From Ampelomyces quisqualis (taxonomy: Eukaryota; Ascomycota; Dothideomycetes; Pleosporales; Phaeosphaeriaceae), in contig JAGTXZ010000011.1 of the NCBI GenBank assembly GCA_018398575.1, positions 2,604,001 to 2,668,000 on the forward strand: a stretch of 64,000 bases of DNA, read 5' to 3'. Shown here piece after piece: positions 22,544 to 34,400 of the stretch (position 1 is the stretch's first letter; each line of letters opens with the position of its first letter). Below the pieces are notes generated by a model. The model saw only the letters and a list, made by a program, of their open reading frames with translations, searched no databases and had not been told where the DNA came from. A program made the translations under genes and the position numbers.

Positions 22544-24006
22544 ATGGCCGAGAAGCCAGGCCCAGAAAAGGTCGGCGCATGCCCCGCAGAGTGACGCTGC
22601 CAGACTGACGGCGGGCAGCCCCCCGAGAGCCCGACCACGGCGCGCGAGCTGGACTTTGACGACGAGAACGATGCGCCCGCCTCTTCTGCGCCCGCGACTG
22701 CCCCGGCGCCCCCGCCCCCGCCCCCGCCGTCCAAGTCGCCCAAGCCGGGCGTGCGCTTCAGCGAGGAGGCCACCGACATCCCCCCTCCAAAGCCCCCGCG
22801 ACCCATGTCGCCGCAGCAGCAGGCCCAGAACACGCTGATGGAAGCGTTCCCAGACATCGACAGCCACGTGATCAAGGCGGTGCTGGTGGCAAGCGGAGGC
22901 AAGGTCGAGCCCGCCTTCAACGCGCTGCTGAGTACGTCTTGCACCCCCGTCCATGGAGCGCGGGCTTACCCGGACAGGCATGTCGGACCCCAACTTCCAG
23001 GCCGAAGAGGAGCCCCCGCCGCAGCCACCGCGGCCGCAGCACTCGCAGCTGGAACAGGACGAGAGGTATGCGCGACAGCTGGCCGAGCACTATCAGAGCC
23101 ACGGCGGTCCAGGGGGGCAGCGCCAGGGCCACCAGCAGAGGCAGCACCCGGGCCAAAGGCCCAACGAGCCCGACCGCGAGCACAGCTTCTTCGATGGTCT
23201 GCCTACGAGCTCCCGTTCCGTCCCGCCGCGCTAATGCACCGCAGACGACCTTCCCGAGATCCGCAAGAACATCGAGCAGGGCTTCAAGGAGACGCAGAAG
23301 ACGGTGACGAGCTGGATCTCCAACTTCACCAAGAAGCTCGACGGCGACGGCGAGCCCGAAGAGTACGACCGCTACGGCAACCCAGTCCACCACGGCCAGC
23401 GGCGGGCTGGCCCGTCGCAATCGGAGCAGCGGCACGGCGTCGCCAAGTCTGCCGAGCAGCGCCGATCCGCCGACCACAGCCGCTACGATGCCGACAATAT
23501 GGTTCTTGGCGACGACTTTGCGCAGCTGGAGATGAGGGACAACGTGGGTATGTATCTCCAACTCTCGCGAGCATGACTTGATGTGCACTGCCTGACACTT
23601 GCCAGGGCCACCCGCGCGAACATCAGCTCGACCCAATGCCAATCCCCATCTCTTCAAATCTACACCCGTCTCCCCGCCTCAAAGCGGTCCCGTGGATGAG
23701 GTCGATGCACTGTATCGCAACCCCTCTCCGAGCGACCAGCCAGGGCAGGCAAAGTCGGGCGGCAAGAAGTGGCAGCCCCTGACATCAGTCGCCCCGGCCC
23801 CTGAACCTGATGACCATGATCCCTTCAGTCTCGGCGATAGTGACGACGAGGACAGCAAGACCAGGGACACCAACCCTGCCGACACGGAGAGGCTGAAAAA
23901 GGCGGCCGCTGGCAAGGAGCGTCCTTTGTCGGGTGAGTTGAGGCCGGCTGAGCGCAGTGGAAGCATAGATGCCACGGCAGCGGCGCTCATGAAAGACACG
24001 AAATGA
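22544..24006 (+). CDS. CUE5: CUE-domain ubiquitin-binding protein, Cue5-like
   Basis: Five exons are inferred (22544-22570, 22619-22931, 22978-23196, 23245-23547, 23606-24006), 420 residues. A Pro-rich acidic N-terminus precedes a CUE domain at about 80-115 (NTLMEAFPDIDSHVIKAVL, then a GG.VEPAFNALLS block), which binds monoubiquitin. An amphipathic segment follows (IRKNIEQGFKETQKTVTSWI), then a long disordered tail with an acidic DSDDED patch and a short Ala/Lys C-terminus. Domain order and spacing match yeast Cue5, an adaptor that links ubiquitinated cargo to Atg8 in selective autophagy; an Atg8-interacting motif was not firmly identified. The first intron uses a weak GTCGGC donor, so the first nine residues are the least certain part. 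Confidence 0.8.
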
Positions 24007-25907
24007 TAGGCATGATTCCGTATCTAGCTAGCGAAAAAGCTGGCAGTCGAATCCCCTCTGACCAGAATGCATCCTCTAGCGTCATTGCCTATGATACCTG
24101 ATGCTGGCTCTCCAGGTTAGCGCAACCCTGATTTCGTGACGTTGGACTCGGCAATGAAATTATGAATCGTAGCGCGTAGGGCTGAGCACGCAACTAGCCT
24201 GTTGTGCATTCGCTACCGGCTTCAGACGAGGTCCCGCTCTTGGTCCAACGCCAAGGGCCCCCCTGGACCGTTTCGGGGTAGATTCACACGTGCATGTCGT
24301 TTCGCGTCCACATTAGGCATCACGTGGCAGCCTCGGTCCAAGCACATCTCCCGTCCGGGCCCTTTTCATTTCTGCACGGCAGCTCCTATCAAGACACTCA
24401 CCGTTCCTCTAGCTGCTACGCAACATCCAACGATCTCGAGACACGGGACAAAGAGACTTCTATTATTGTCGAGCCTCTCTGCAGCCCGCCAGAGACGACC
24501 AATGATGCGACGGCCCTCATCTCAATGATTCGGGCCTTTTGCTCAAAGCCCTGCGCATCCCCCGCAATTCTGTATCCGCATTTACGCAGGCATTGCATCC
24601 TTGCGTGCTCGCAGCATGCCCAGGATAATCGTCCGGGTGGGATTTTCTGTGCAGTCAGGGGTAGGAATACATGTGTTGTAGGAGACCTTGCCGAATCCCG
24701 CTGGTCCTCCGAGGCTAGCCAACGTGTTGCGACCATTGTTGGGCGGCCAAACAGTTGTTTCATCCGAAAGGTCTGGAGGGTCGCACGGGGCTTGTTGCTT
24801 GCAATAACGAGAACGTTGCCGTTGGGGCCGAGTACTCTTATCAAGTACTGTACTTGGAGGATGACGTGCAATCTTCAGTGCCCATTGCCCGGCGCCCTGA
24901 GCCCTGGGTACTGCACACCTGGTTTGTGTAGCGAACAGGTTGCTTTTCAACTCCACAAACGCCCCCGAGCCTCAAGGATCGAGCACAAATCATCTCCCAG
25001 CATGAGTCGAGATCTTAAAAGGCGTTTGACGAAAGAGGCATCATCTATAAATGGAATCGACTCGTGCGGGATACCCGCCACACTTCCATTTGTTTGCACC
25101 ATCAAGTCCTGCAACGCAGTCTTCTCGAACAATGTTCGTTGAATTTAGTGGTTTCGGAAGTCAACGGAAACTATCACCTACCACTCACCATGCAGGGACT
25201 TGGCCGACTTCTCCTGCTGTCACGTCGTCCCTTGAGTACATCGTGCAACATTTCTCGAACATGCCAGAGTGAATTCGATGTCACCGTAAACTCTACGCTC
25301 AATCGTTACATCATCATCGGAAACTTACTGTCTTACGAGCAAAAATGGCAGGGGTGTTCATGCCATGAAAAGTCGGATCAACTTGATCGAAATAGGACAT
25401 GAGCCAGTGAGAGTCAGTCTTTACATCCCAGTCAATTTCGCTCGTATGTGGGAAGAGGCAGTATATCCGACGGATGAGAGATTCTGATCACAGGCATCTG
25501 ACGTGCCAAGTGGTATAGCAGATGCAAGTCAGCACGGAACCTTCCCAGGCGAGGCCTAGCTTATGGGAGCCGCATCAGAATTACACCAGGTACCCTCAGG
25601 GACATGGCGTCGTCAAACCGGGCCAGCACTTCCCGTCGCTAATCTGACGAATCCCCCGCGGAAACAGACGATGTGACCTCAGAATGGTTCCAAGCACTTG
25701 AACTCTATCTTGACTCGAGGTCGCCATAGTTTCGTTTGCCCTTCGTTACGTTCTTTACCCTAGCGAATCCTTCAAACATGCAAAGACTGGGGTACTTCCC
25801 CCAGTCGCTCTCCAATTGCTATCATTATCTTCTGATCGACCTGGTAGTCGATCACAACCTGCCATTCGGTCTTCACGCCACTTCTCAGGGCCCTGCTATC
25901 ACCTGCC
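24007..25907. other. Gene-poor spacer with one doubtful frame
   Basis: The longest frame is 24,294-25,142 on the plus strand (282 codons). It overlaps minus-strand frames of similar quality, shows no domain, signal or transmembrane pattern and is Ser/Cys/Arg-rich as expected from a random frame in 50% GC DNA. It is noted but not called as a gene. The last 300 bases are the upstream region of the membrane-protein gene. Confidence 0.4.
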
Positions 25908-27337
25908 ATGGGCAAGGACTTTCGTGAGAATGAATCGTTCAAGCCATGGGGACCATTCATCTCACCGAATTACAAGAATGAGATCATCTCGACAGCCGAC
26001 ATTATCGTAGCATCGACAGTATTCGCCTTGACGCTGATCAACGCACTCATTGCATTATGGCTCGCTTTCAAGCAGACGACGGCATCGCGGTCTCCTCAGA
26101 GAAGCGTTTACGTGTGGATGATTTGGCTGGAGTTGACAGTGTCGGTGATAATGGGCACGGAGTGTTTCTTGCATTTGTTGAAAATTATACCCCCTAGTGA
26201 GTGCAATGACTGTTAGCTTTCACGGGTTAAGCTGACTGACACCAGGTTTTGCCTTTTACTTCACCATTCGTAAGTTTTGCTGCGGTCCAAACACCCGAAT
26301 CTTTTCATACTGACGTCTCCCAAGTTTCTTGCTGGTGTATTCAGGTGCAAATCCTGCTGCAAATCATCATAAACCGTATCAGGGTCATTGTTCCAGATCG
26401 TAGGCGGTCACGAGACATTATGATTGCCACAGCTGTATTCGTCACCATGATCAACATTAGCGTGTTCTTCATCTGGATACCTGCTCGTCTCCAGATCAGT
26501 AAAAAGTACCACATGATCAACGAGTACTGGGATCGCACTGAGAAATGTCTCTACCTATTCGTCGATGCTATGCTGAACTGGTACTTTTTAAAGACGGTCA
26601 GGGCGAATCTCATCAGCAACGGTCTTACCAAATACAACAAGCTCGTCAAGTTCAACCAGCGCATTGTCATCGTGTCTTTGCTCATGGACGTCATGATAAT
26701 CGGAGCCATGTCCATCTCCAACTCTTTTGTGTAAGCCAGCTCACCCGTACTTCCGCTGCGCCACGGTCTGACATCCCACAGATACATCCAATTCCACCCA
26801 CTCGCCTACCTTGTCAAACTCAACATTGAAATGACCATGGCCAATCTCATCAAGCGCATAGCCATCTCCGCCTCGCGCCGCAATGGCCAAAACTTTATGG
26901 CCTTGGAATTCAAATCTTCGTCCAACCCCAGCACATCTGGTAATAAAGGAGCTCGCCATTCCAAGTTGTTCGCGAATCACGAACTCGGGAGCATTGTGTC
27001 GTACACAGCGAAAGGCGAGGTCTCGGACGGCACAGAGGGCTTTCAACCCATCGGCACCCAAATCAAAACCACGAAAGAAATCAAAATCACAAACGAACCG
27101 AATCCGTATCAGCGGGGCGGCTGCGAAGTCGATATCACGGGCGGATATGGCACGGGCAAAACCAACGTCTCGAGCGTTGTATCGGGAGAAACAGTCGAAA
27201 CGCCTCGCACGGGGAGCCTGAACAGCTCGGTCAAAAGCGTGGACGCAGTCAAGCGAGGGGATGCCTTGGACAGCGATGAAGAGGCAGCCCTTGTAGGGAG
27301 GGGGAAAGTTTGGGGACGAAACACAGACCGAAGTTGA
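25908..27337 (+). CDS. Multi-span integral membrane protein (fungal, 7TM-like)
   Basis: Four exons (25908-26196, 26246-26269, 26325-26730, 26782-27337) give 424 residues; the second exon is only 24 bases but is needed to keep the frame. About six to seven hydrophobic helices are visible: after IIVASTVFALTLINALIALW, around VWMIWLELTVSVIMG, FAFYFTI, IMIATAVFVTMINISVFFIW, LYLFVDAMLNWYF and IVIVSLLMDVMIIGAMSI. The conserved-looking QFHPLAYLVKLNIEM block follows the last helix. The C-terminal about 160 residues are polar and Ser/Thr-rich, likely cytosolic. The arrangement recalls fungal serpentine proteins of unknown role; I do not recognise a characterised family. Receptor-like function is only a possibility. 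Confidence 0.82.
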
Positions 27338-27488
27338 CATGGGAGAAAAGTTTATGAACACTTGTGTGCGCTGATGGACCGCACAACATCATGTTTGAGT
27401 TTAATGAAAAGTAATGAAATTAGAAATAGACATGTCTCACCACATCACATCACCTCACTGTCTATTTTCTCCCTCGTGAATTTGACTC

Positions 27489-28928
27489 TCAGTCGCTGGA
27501 GACGGCCATATCTACCCGCCCACCAAACTTCCTCCCGAGTCTTTGTTCACTAACCTCAAAACTCATGGGAAACCAACCCGGCCACCCAACCCCAACCATC
27601 TTCCTCGCTAGCGCTTCCGCACTCTTCAAACACAACACCATCCCATGCCCATTGAACCCCGCAGCTACCCACACCCCGTCCATCCCCGGCACCCCCCCAA
27701 CAAACGGCCGCCCATCACTTGTAGCAGCCAGAATCCCGCACCATTCAGCCTGCACAGCCGCGTCGCCGAGACCTTCGGCGCCAAAGTATCCGACCAAGCT
27801 GGCGCGTAGGTACGATGAAAGAAACACATTGACAGCCGCGTCGTTTGTCGATCCGTATTCACTCGCGTCCGCGGACGGGGAGCGGCCGAGGCCGCCGCCG
27901 AGAATCACGTCTTGCTGTTGCTGGTGCACGGGCCGCGGAATCATGTATTCGTATCCATGGCGGTGGATGAATGAGTATGTGGTCGGTAACGGACAGGGTA
28001 GCGAGGAGCTGGGGCCAGGTCGGTGTGCGACGATGTGTCCGCGCAGGGGGACGATGGAGGATTGGAATATGGGGAGGATGGAGGGTGTGTATGCGTTTGT
28101 TGCGAGGATGGTGTTTTTTGAAGTTAGGGTGGAGAATTGGGTGTGGATCGACCAGTGATGGTTGGGGGTTGACTGGATGGAGTGGACGGGTGTTTGGGTG
28201 GCTAGGACTAACCCCTTTTGGACGCAGAGGGAGAGAATGGAGGTGGTGAATCGGTAGGCGTGGATGCGGCCGGCAGAGTATTCGAAAAGACCTGCTACTT
28301 CCTCTTCTTTCTCCACTTCTGGATTGGAATTTCTGCTTGCAACATGGAATTTCCGTCTATTTTCTGTAGTACTCTCGTAAACCATGTACCACGCCATTCC
28401 TCCTTCCTCTCTCTCATCTTCCCGTGCATCCCTTTTCAATTCTTCAATTGCCATCTTCCCCTGCTCAAACGTCTCCTGATCGTATATGACATCAACAGTG
28501 TTACACATGTGACTCTCACACTCGATTCCCAACTCCCTTGCCAACGCATGCGTGCTCTTAATATTCTCCCACTCCAGCCTCGCAATCTTCAATGCTTCCT
28601 CTATCCCCAGCTCCTCTTTGTTTTTCAAATAACTCCGGTAACTTGCCGCTTTAGTATGTCCACCATTCCTCCCTGTAGCTCCCGAACAAGTTTCGCGGGC
28701 TTCGAGCATGAGGATACGCAGGGAGGGGTTGGTAAGGAGCAGGTTGTATGCGATCATTGTGCCGGAGATGCCGGAGCCAATTATGGCGTAATCGTAGACT
28801 TGAGATGGATTGTCTGTTTCGGGCTCGATTGTTTTGGCGAGTGGGGATTTCGGGTTGTGCCAGTAGGAGGGGATGGGATTGGCGCAGGGCGGGGGGACGG
28901 GGATTTGGGCGCGTTGTTCCATCTCCAT
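27489..28928 (-). CDS. FAD-dependent oxidoreductase, DAO family
   Basis: A 479-residue single-exon protein. The dinucleotide-binding motif GSGISG is at residues 51-56 after the strand YDYAII, followed by an acidic strand end (LMLEARE) and a GRNGGH motif at 86-91, typical of the D-amino-acid-oxidase/glycine-oxidase superfamily. The C-terminal DGVWVAAGFNGHGM block matches the FAD-contacting end of these enzymes. They oxidise C-N bonds of amines or amino acids, yielding an imine and hydrogen peroxide or reduced acceptor. No signal peptide; no clear C-terminal peroxisomal tripeptide (ends VSSD). It converges with the membrane-protein gene (151 bases apart). Substrate unknown. Confidence 0.88.
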   Translation of the reverse strand: MEMEQRAQIPVPPPCANPIPSYWHNPKSPLAKTIEPETDNPSQVYDYAIIGSGISGTMIAYNLLLTNPSLRILMLEARETCSGATGRNGGHTKAASYRSYLKNKEELGIEEALKIARLEWENIKSTHALARELGIECESHMCNTVDVIYDQETFEQGKMAIEELKRDAREDEREEGGMAWYMVYESTTENRRKFHVASRNSNPEVEKEEEVAGLFEYSAGRIHAYRFTTSILSLCVQKGLVLATQTPVHSIQSTPNHHWSIHTQFSTLTSKNTILATNAYTPSILPIFQSSIVPLRGHIVAHRPGPSSSLPCPLPTTYSFIHRHGYEYMIPRPVHQQQQDVILGGGLGRSPSADASEYGSTNDAAVNVFLSSYLRASLVGYFGAEGLGDAAVQAEWCGILAATSDGRPFVGGVPGMDGVWVAAGFNGHGMVLCLKSAEALARKMVGVGWPGWFPMSFEVSEQRLGRKFGGRVDMAVSSD

Positions 28929-29509
28929 ACGGTTACTTTTCAGGCCAGTGGTTACTCAGGGTGGATTGGAATTCGCGAGTTATGCTAGATTCGCATGTTA
29001 ACCTGAACTTTCTAATCGAGTTTGGGAAAACATACCCCGCATGCCTGATCCCAACCGGGCTTAGCGCGACACGTGGATGAACGCTCACTTTGGCTTAGAT
29101 GCGTCGACATGCAAGAAGTTAAATTAATATCACTTCGAAGAGGCTTCTGCGCCACGATCATGATCATGCGCGACACATCTCTTTATCATCAGCTTCCAAG
29201 GTCGCGACAGTCCTAGGGCTAGTCAGTAATGGATTTCCATGGCCATAATATCACTGCAAAGCTGAGCAACCGCATTGAACTCTTCATGCTCCTTCAACAG
29301 TCTTTCAAGATAAGAACCCAAGAGCGCTCGAAATAACTGCAATAAGCTCCGCCTAGCGCTTTCGTTTTCAGGTTTCACAAGACTGTCAGCTTACGTCTTA
29401 CGATTCGCCAAGGACATATCCCGACAGCACATCTCCATCTTACATAGAGAGCGTCCGACCTCCCCATCTCCATACTTCATAAAGGCCAGTCGTATTGCTC
29501 GCTACCGAA
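28929..29509. other. Intergenic, divergent promoter region
   Basis: This 580-base gap separates the divergent DAO-type oxidase (minus) and EthD-domain gene (plus). A GATCATGATC palindrome occurs near 29,157-29,166. No gene is visible. Confidence 0.4.
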
Positions 29510-29866
29510 ATGACCTCCACCAACAAAATCGCCGCCGTGGTTGCCTACCCATCCAAGCACCCCGAATCGGGCGAACCACTCGCATTCGATATGGAATACT
29601 ACCTCGCTTCGCACATGCCCATGATCGAGAAGGCGTGGGGTCCCTACGGCTTGAAGTCCTGGTCGATCAACACCTTTGCCGATCCGTGTCCGCTTACAAA
29701 CGAGAAGCCGCCGTATTTGGTCCAGACGACGTGCTATTTTGACTCAGTGGAGGATTTGAGGACGGCCGTGTGGAGGGGCAGTGAGGAGACAAGGTCGGAT
29801 GTGGAGAAATTTTCGAATGTGTTTCCTGTTTTGTGGGTGGGTGAGAGAAGAGGGGGCAATGTTTAG
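29510..29866 (+). CDS. EthD-domain protein
   Basis: A single-exon protein of 118 residues when started at the ATG in MTSTNKIAAVVAYPSK (an in-frame ATG lies five codons upstream). It has the pattern of the small EthD dimeric alpha/beta-barrel family: an N-terminal strand, then FDMEYYLASHMPMIEKAWG, a middle strand LKSWSINTF, and a C-terminal PYLVQTTCYFDSVEDLR block with DVEKFSNV. Members take part in polyketide cyclisation/dehydration or ether degradation, or have no known role. It lies near several oxidoreductases (DAO-type oxidase and hydroxyacid dehydrogenase) but on its own promoter. The function here is not determined. Confidence 0.8.
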   Translation: MTSTNKIAAVVAYPSKHPESGEPLAFDMEYYLASHMPMIEKAWGPYGLKSWSINTFADPCPLTNEKPPYLVQTTCYFDSVEDLRTAVWRGSEETRSDVEKFSNVFPVLWVGERRGGNV

Positions 29867-30349
29867 GATGGGGGGATGAGGGGACGGCGCAGGCTTGATG
29901 GTGGGATCCCGAGGATGAGATGCTCCAGTGTGAGGGTGTGTTCGCGTGCTTCCGTGGCAGGTTTCGGGAACTCAACGAGCTAAAGATCGTTACGCCTGAT
30001 TCCCACAACACCTGTGCGCAGAGATGTCACAATAGCACCATACCTATCGCTGCAGAAATAGCATGACTTGATGAATATTTGCTGAGGGACAGAACTGATG
30101 TTGATGAACTCGCGCGTCTTTCCCGTCCGCGCATCGGTCCGATGTCGGGTCAATACACGCCGAACGCTGTTCGCTGCTTAGCACCTTGCGCCATGGGAGA
30201 TCATACATGATACGGTCCAAAGATCAATGCAAAGACTATCGCAAGTATCATCACATCTTCGTCCTGGGTCCACCCACGGCAGTGCAAGTAAGGCTGCGAC
30301 TACCCCGCACCAAGCCGATCGCAAGTACCCCGGAAACACAAACACCAAC
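29867..30349. other. Intergenic spacer
   Basis: About 480 bases between the EthD gene and the 2-hydroxyacid dehydrogenase. It should contain the terminator of the first and promoter of the second; no further gene is seen. Confidence 0.4.
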
Positions 30350-31419
30350 ATGGCGAAGCCCAAGGTCGTGGTGACGCGACAGCTCATCGATGAAGCACAA
30401 AGAATGCTTGATGATAGGAAGGGAGAACTTGAGGTCGTTCAATGGAACTCCGAGAAGGTGCGTGGCAATGGATGACGCAAAAACGGCTGCTAATTCAACA
30501 TCCGTAGCCCTGCGAGCGCTCATGGCTTCTCGAAAATGCCAAAGGAGCTACGGGAATCCTGGTGATGTTATCAGATCAAGTCAACGAGGAGCTATTGCAG
30601 GCAGCAGGTGATCAGCTCAAGGTCATCGCCTCATTCTCGGTTGGAACAGATCACATCGAGCGGGCCACGCTGAAAAAACGCAATGTTCGGCTTGGGTACA
30701 CACCAACATGTCTGACAGATGCAGTCGCCGACTTGACCGTAATGCTCACCCTGATGGCGCAAAGAAGGGGAGGCGAATCGATGGCGAAGGTTATCAAGGG
30801 CGAATGGCCACAAATGCCGTGGCACCCGCTTCTCATGACTGGGCCCCAGATTCGAGGCTGCACAGTTGGTTTCCTGGGATTTGGAAGGATCGCACAAGCT
30901 TCTTTGCAAAGGCTCTTACCGTTCGGAATCAAGCGTGCCATCTATCTCACCTCGAAACCCGGACAGCCCGTCAAAGAAGACTATTTCAACCTGGTCAAGA
31001 CCGCAAACATACCCATCGAGCCTGCACAAAGCGCAGACCAGCTCGCCAGCGAAAGTGACGTCGTTATAGTAGGATGTGCACTGACGCCTGACACCAAGCA
31101 TCTTGTCAGCACCGACTTCTTCAAGAAGATGAAGAAGCTAGCAGTCATCATCAACATCGCGCGTGGCCCTGTCATCGACACGGATGCTTTGGTCAAAGCG
31201 CTGGACCAAGACCAGATCTTTGGAGCTGGACTGGATGTCATTGAGAATGAGCCGAATATTCAAGCGGATCACCCGATTCTAAAGCAGCCGAGATGCGTAT
31301 TGGTACCGCATATTGGCTCGGCAACAATCGAGACGAGGGAGCAGATGGCGACGGAATCGGTGAAGAATTTGCTGGCAGGCTTGACGGGCAAGGAGATGGT
31401 AAATGAGGTGGAACTCTGA
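30350..31419 (+). CDS. D-isomer 2-hydroxyacid dehydrogenase (glyoxylate/hydroxypyruvate reductase-like)
   Basis: Two exons (30350-30457, 30508-31419) encode 339 residues. The substrate half carries the ASFSVGTDHIE block. The NAD(P)-binding motif GFGRIA is at 160-165. The catalytic triad of the family is visible: Arg255 in NIARGPVID, Glu284 in DVIENEP and His304 in PHIGSATIETREQM. Such enzymes reduce glyoxylate or hydroxypyruvate, or related 2-oxo acids, to D-2-hydroxyacids. No peroxisomal or mitochondrial signal is obvious (C-terminus ends VNEVEL). The intron has GTGCGT and CCGTAG ends and keeps the frame; without it exon 1 ends in a stop within a few codons. Cofactor preference was not inferred. 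Confidence 0.92.
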
Positions 31420-34400
31420 TTGTGACACGGATGAAGAACTTGGCTCGGTGTGTCGTTACTGAATTGGTCGCTTCAAACTGCCCACTGCGCTGCGCCATGG
31501 GCTTCTTGTTATGTTAAAAATGAGTGCCCTTCAAGCGAATCTTCAGTATTTTAGCTCATGCCGCGTTATGTTGTCACTCCAGCTGCACCTTGATGTCCGC
31601 GATGGTTGTTTGATCGAATGCCTTGGGCTTGCATTTGATGCGCTGGGCAGGACGTGCAGCTGAGCTGAAGCAATCTCGAGCTGTTGCTTTACCCGTGCAA
31701 GAACCAGGGCGAGAGCAGATTCTGTAGTGCGTTCTAAAAGGTCGAGTACTATTGAGGTTTCAGTCTTTCTTCCCCTTCACCTCGCGCTCACTGCCAAGCC
31801 GCTCGCCTAGTGCCTGACCACAACAGCGACAATATCTACTACACTACCTAGAATCTACTCTGTTCCCATTCGACTCGAAATCAGATTCTAAACTCACCAA
31901 ATGGGCTTGGCTTATGAAGGATCTTGGTGGCCAAAGGGGCTTGGCAATGGTTTGTGTAGATCTCGCTTTTGACCTTGGTGGCGGTGTCCTTGTAGTGCTC
32001 GGGGAATTCCGTAGCAATGACTTCTCTACGCAAGCTGCGTGCCAGGTGGCGTATGGGCTCGCAATCTGTGGTGGATAGGGGCGCATTGGTTTTGGTGCGG
32101 AGATCAGTGATCTAAAGCTCGGTGAGTTGCTCTTAGGCAGCAGCAAAATATTTGTTGTGTGTAGGTTGGGAATTGGGAGGTTGGGTCGATTGTCCTTGGT
32201 GTGCAATGTGATGCTGCTTAGTGAGATGGGAAGAGATAACAAGGCACGCAGAGCGGTTCTTATATGGGTATTTGATTCACAAAAGTTCAAATCAAGACGC
32301 ACAAGTAGGGTACAGTACCTTGTATTTACCGCAGATACAGTGGTTTACTTGTGAAAGTGCGGAAATGAGCTAAATTCACAAACATAGGAGCCGGTTGGGA
32401 TGACTATTTCTCTTCCTCTGCCTGAGTGTGACGAGAAAGTTAATCATTCGTTGGTGGTGTCCAAATTTGTTGTAGCATCCGTGGTTCACTCCCAGACCCT
32501 GATATGCTCCTTCCAGTGTGCCTTCGCGGCTGCCCGCAACAACTCCGCTTGGCCGAAACCGGAAACCAGGATCCATCTCCCTGTAATGAAATGCATCGTG
32601 GAACGTTGCAGAGGGTTTGGCTATGCTATCGTCAGTCATGTAACGCGCATATCCGGGCCCAGCGGGCGCAGACTTTACCCGCAGGCCGAAGTAGCCTCGC
32701 TGTCATGATGCACAGGTATTCAGCGCCCTTGTGGTGTCTTAGCTGAGTCCGTCACGCTTCGAAACGTCCTGCGCGGTGGCGCTTGCCCGGTGCACCTCTC
32801 GCATCTCACCCTGGGCCTGCTGGTGATATTCAATCTGCCCTTTTGCCGTGCCCGGCCGTGGCTCCACAGCTGGCCTCCAGATCACTGACCATGCCTCTTC
32901 GATCAGATTCCAAGCATAGCTCGCCGCGCCCTGCATCATAGGCCAAATCGGCTGGTCGTGGTGGTCGTCCATGATTCGTTTGAGCACGGAAGCAGTCGCA
33001 ACGATAACGCGCAAGGAATTGCGCTCCGTGTCAGTGGATATCTGTGTGAGTGTGCCCGGTCGTCAGCTGCTGTATAGAGACATTCGCCGTATGCGCTGTA
33101 AAGGAGTAGGTGCCTGCCCAAATCGAAGGTCGCACCGAGGCCAAGAGATAAGCGTTCAGATAAGATCCATGAAGGCGGTGAGGCGGACGGGCTACATAAA
33201 TGCTACAACCTTCAGCTGGGCGCTGTGCTGGCACTAGCAGGTGAAGCTTAAAATCTCGTGTCGTGCAGTGCGTTTTGTCGTTCTAAGGTCCAGCGCAACT
33301 TACCGTACGTCAACAGTCTCCAGTATTTCGTATCAGTACTACGATCGCATCCTTACTTGGGGATGGAATAGAGCGTTCCCAAGCCTAAGGACAACCCTTA
33401 GGTGCTGCTTGTCGGCGGAATCATCTCCTGATGCAGGTCAATGGCCAAATTTACAGCGCTTCTCAGGTATTGTCACGACATTTTCTAAGACCATACTGAT
33501 CTGAAAAAGAAAGACTGTGTGGCCACGAGCCGCGACGGTGCTCGATGTTGTTCTCATCACTTTGTGTGCGTACTTCTCGTTCTCAACTGTTCCGTCTGAA
33601 TCTCAACATGCATTCTACACACATCAAGAAGTTCCCAACAACGAGGTTCAGGTTGGTGTTGCAGTGATAATGGTAGGCTTCGGTGTCTCTCTGCCAATTT
33701 GACGGGTTTCGTCGGTCATGGACTCGAGTGCTGGCAGCGGCCCCGTCGTTCAGATCGAGATCTGGAGTGTTCATGGAGCGTATGAGCAAGTTTGAGTGTC
33801 ATTTTGTTGTTCACCAGCAGGACGAGGAAACGAGAGGACGAGTCGGTGGGGCAAATGCGCTGGGTGTCGTTACGTTGTCCTTGAATCCTGGAGTCGACAG
33901 ATGCGTGCTGCATGGGTGTTTTATTTGCAGTCTTGTCCCGAAGCCAACATGATTTGAGTAGAGCGCACATTAAGGTGATAGACAGGGGTCGATGAAACTG
34001 AACAAAGCTCACCGCGTTCGAAAATATGACCCTCACAGACAAGTGGGCAATTGCGTGATAGTGGAGCCATTGCGTGCGATGAGGTCAAAGCATAAAAAAC
34101 TATGGCTAGGTGGCACAGCATGTCTGAATTTCGGATTGATACTGATTAGGATGATATATGGGAGGGCGTGGTCTGATCATTATAGATGAGATGGAAGAAG
34201 TGGGCGGCCATGGACCGTGGGCAGGCGCCAAGCCGCTTGTTCCCTTGGCACGGGAGATTCACGCCAGCCTCCTCTAGCCTAGCACTGCCTGACCTCAAAG
34301 TATATTCAAGCGGACATGGTCCTTTCTTTGTGCCAATCCGAAATTATGTAGAGGTGTGTCTCTCACAGGGCTTGCGAATATGCCCGTGGCAATGCACCCC

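Noticed and set aside
22917..23657. 246-codon minus frame across the CUE5-like gene
   Set aside because: Antisense shadow of GC-rich exons; the plus strand carries the CUE domain.
24294..25142. 282-codon plus frame
   Set aside because: No domain or hydrophobic pattern; overlaps similar frames on the other strand. Kept only as a note in the spacer entry.
31844..32302. 152-codon minus frame in the gene desert
   Set aside because: Ser/Pro/Thr-rich random-looking sequence, no domain or splice partners.
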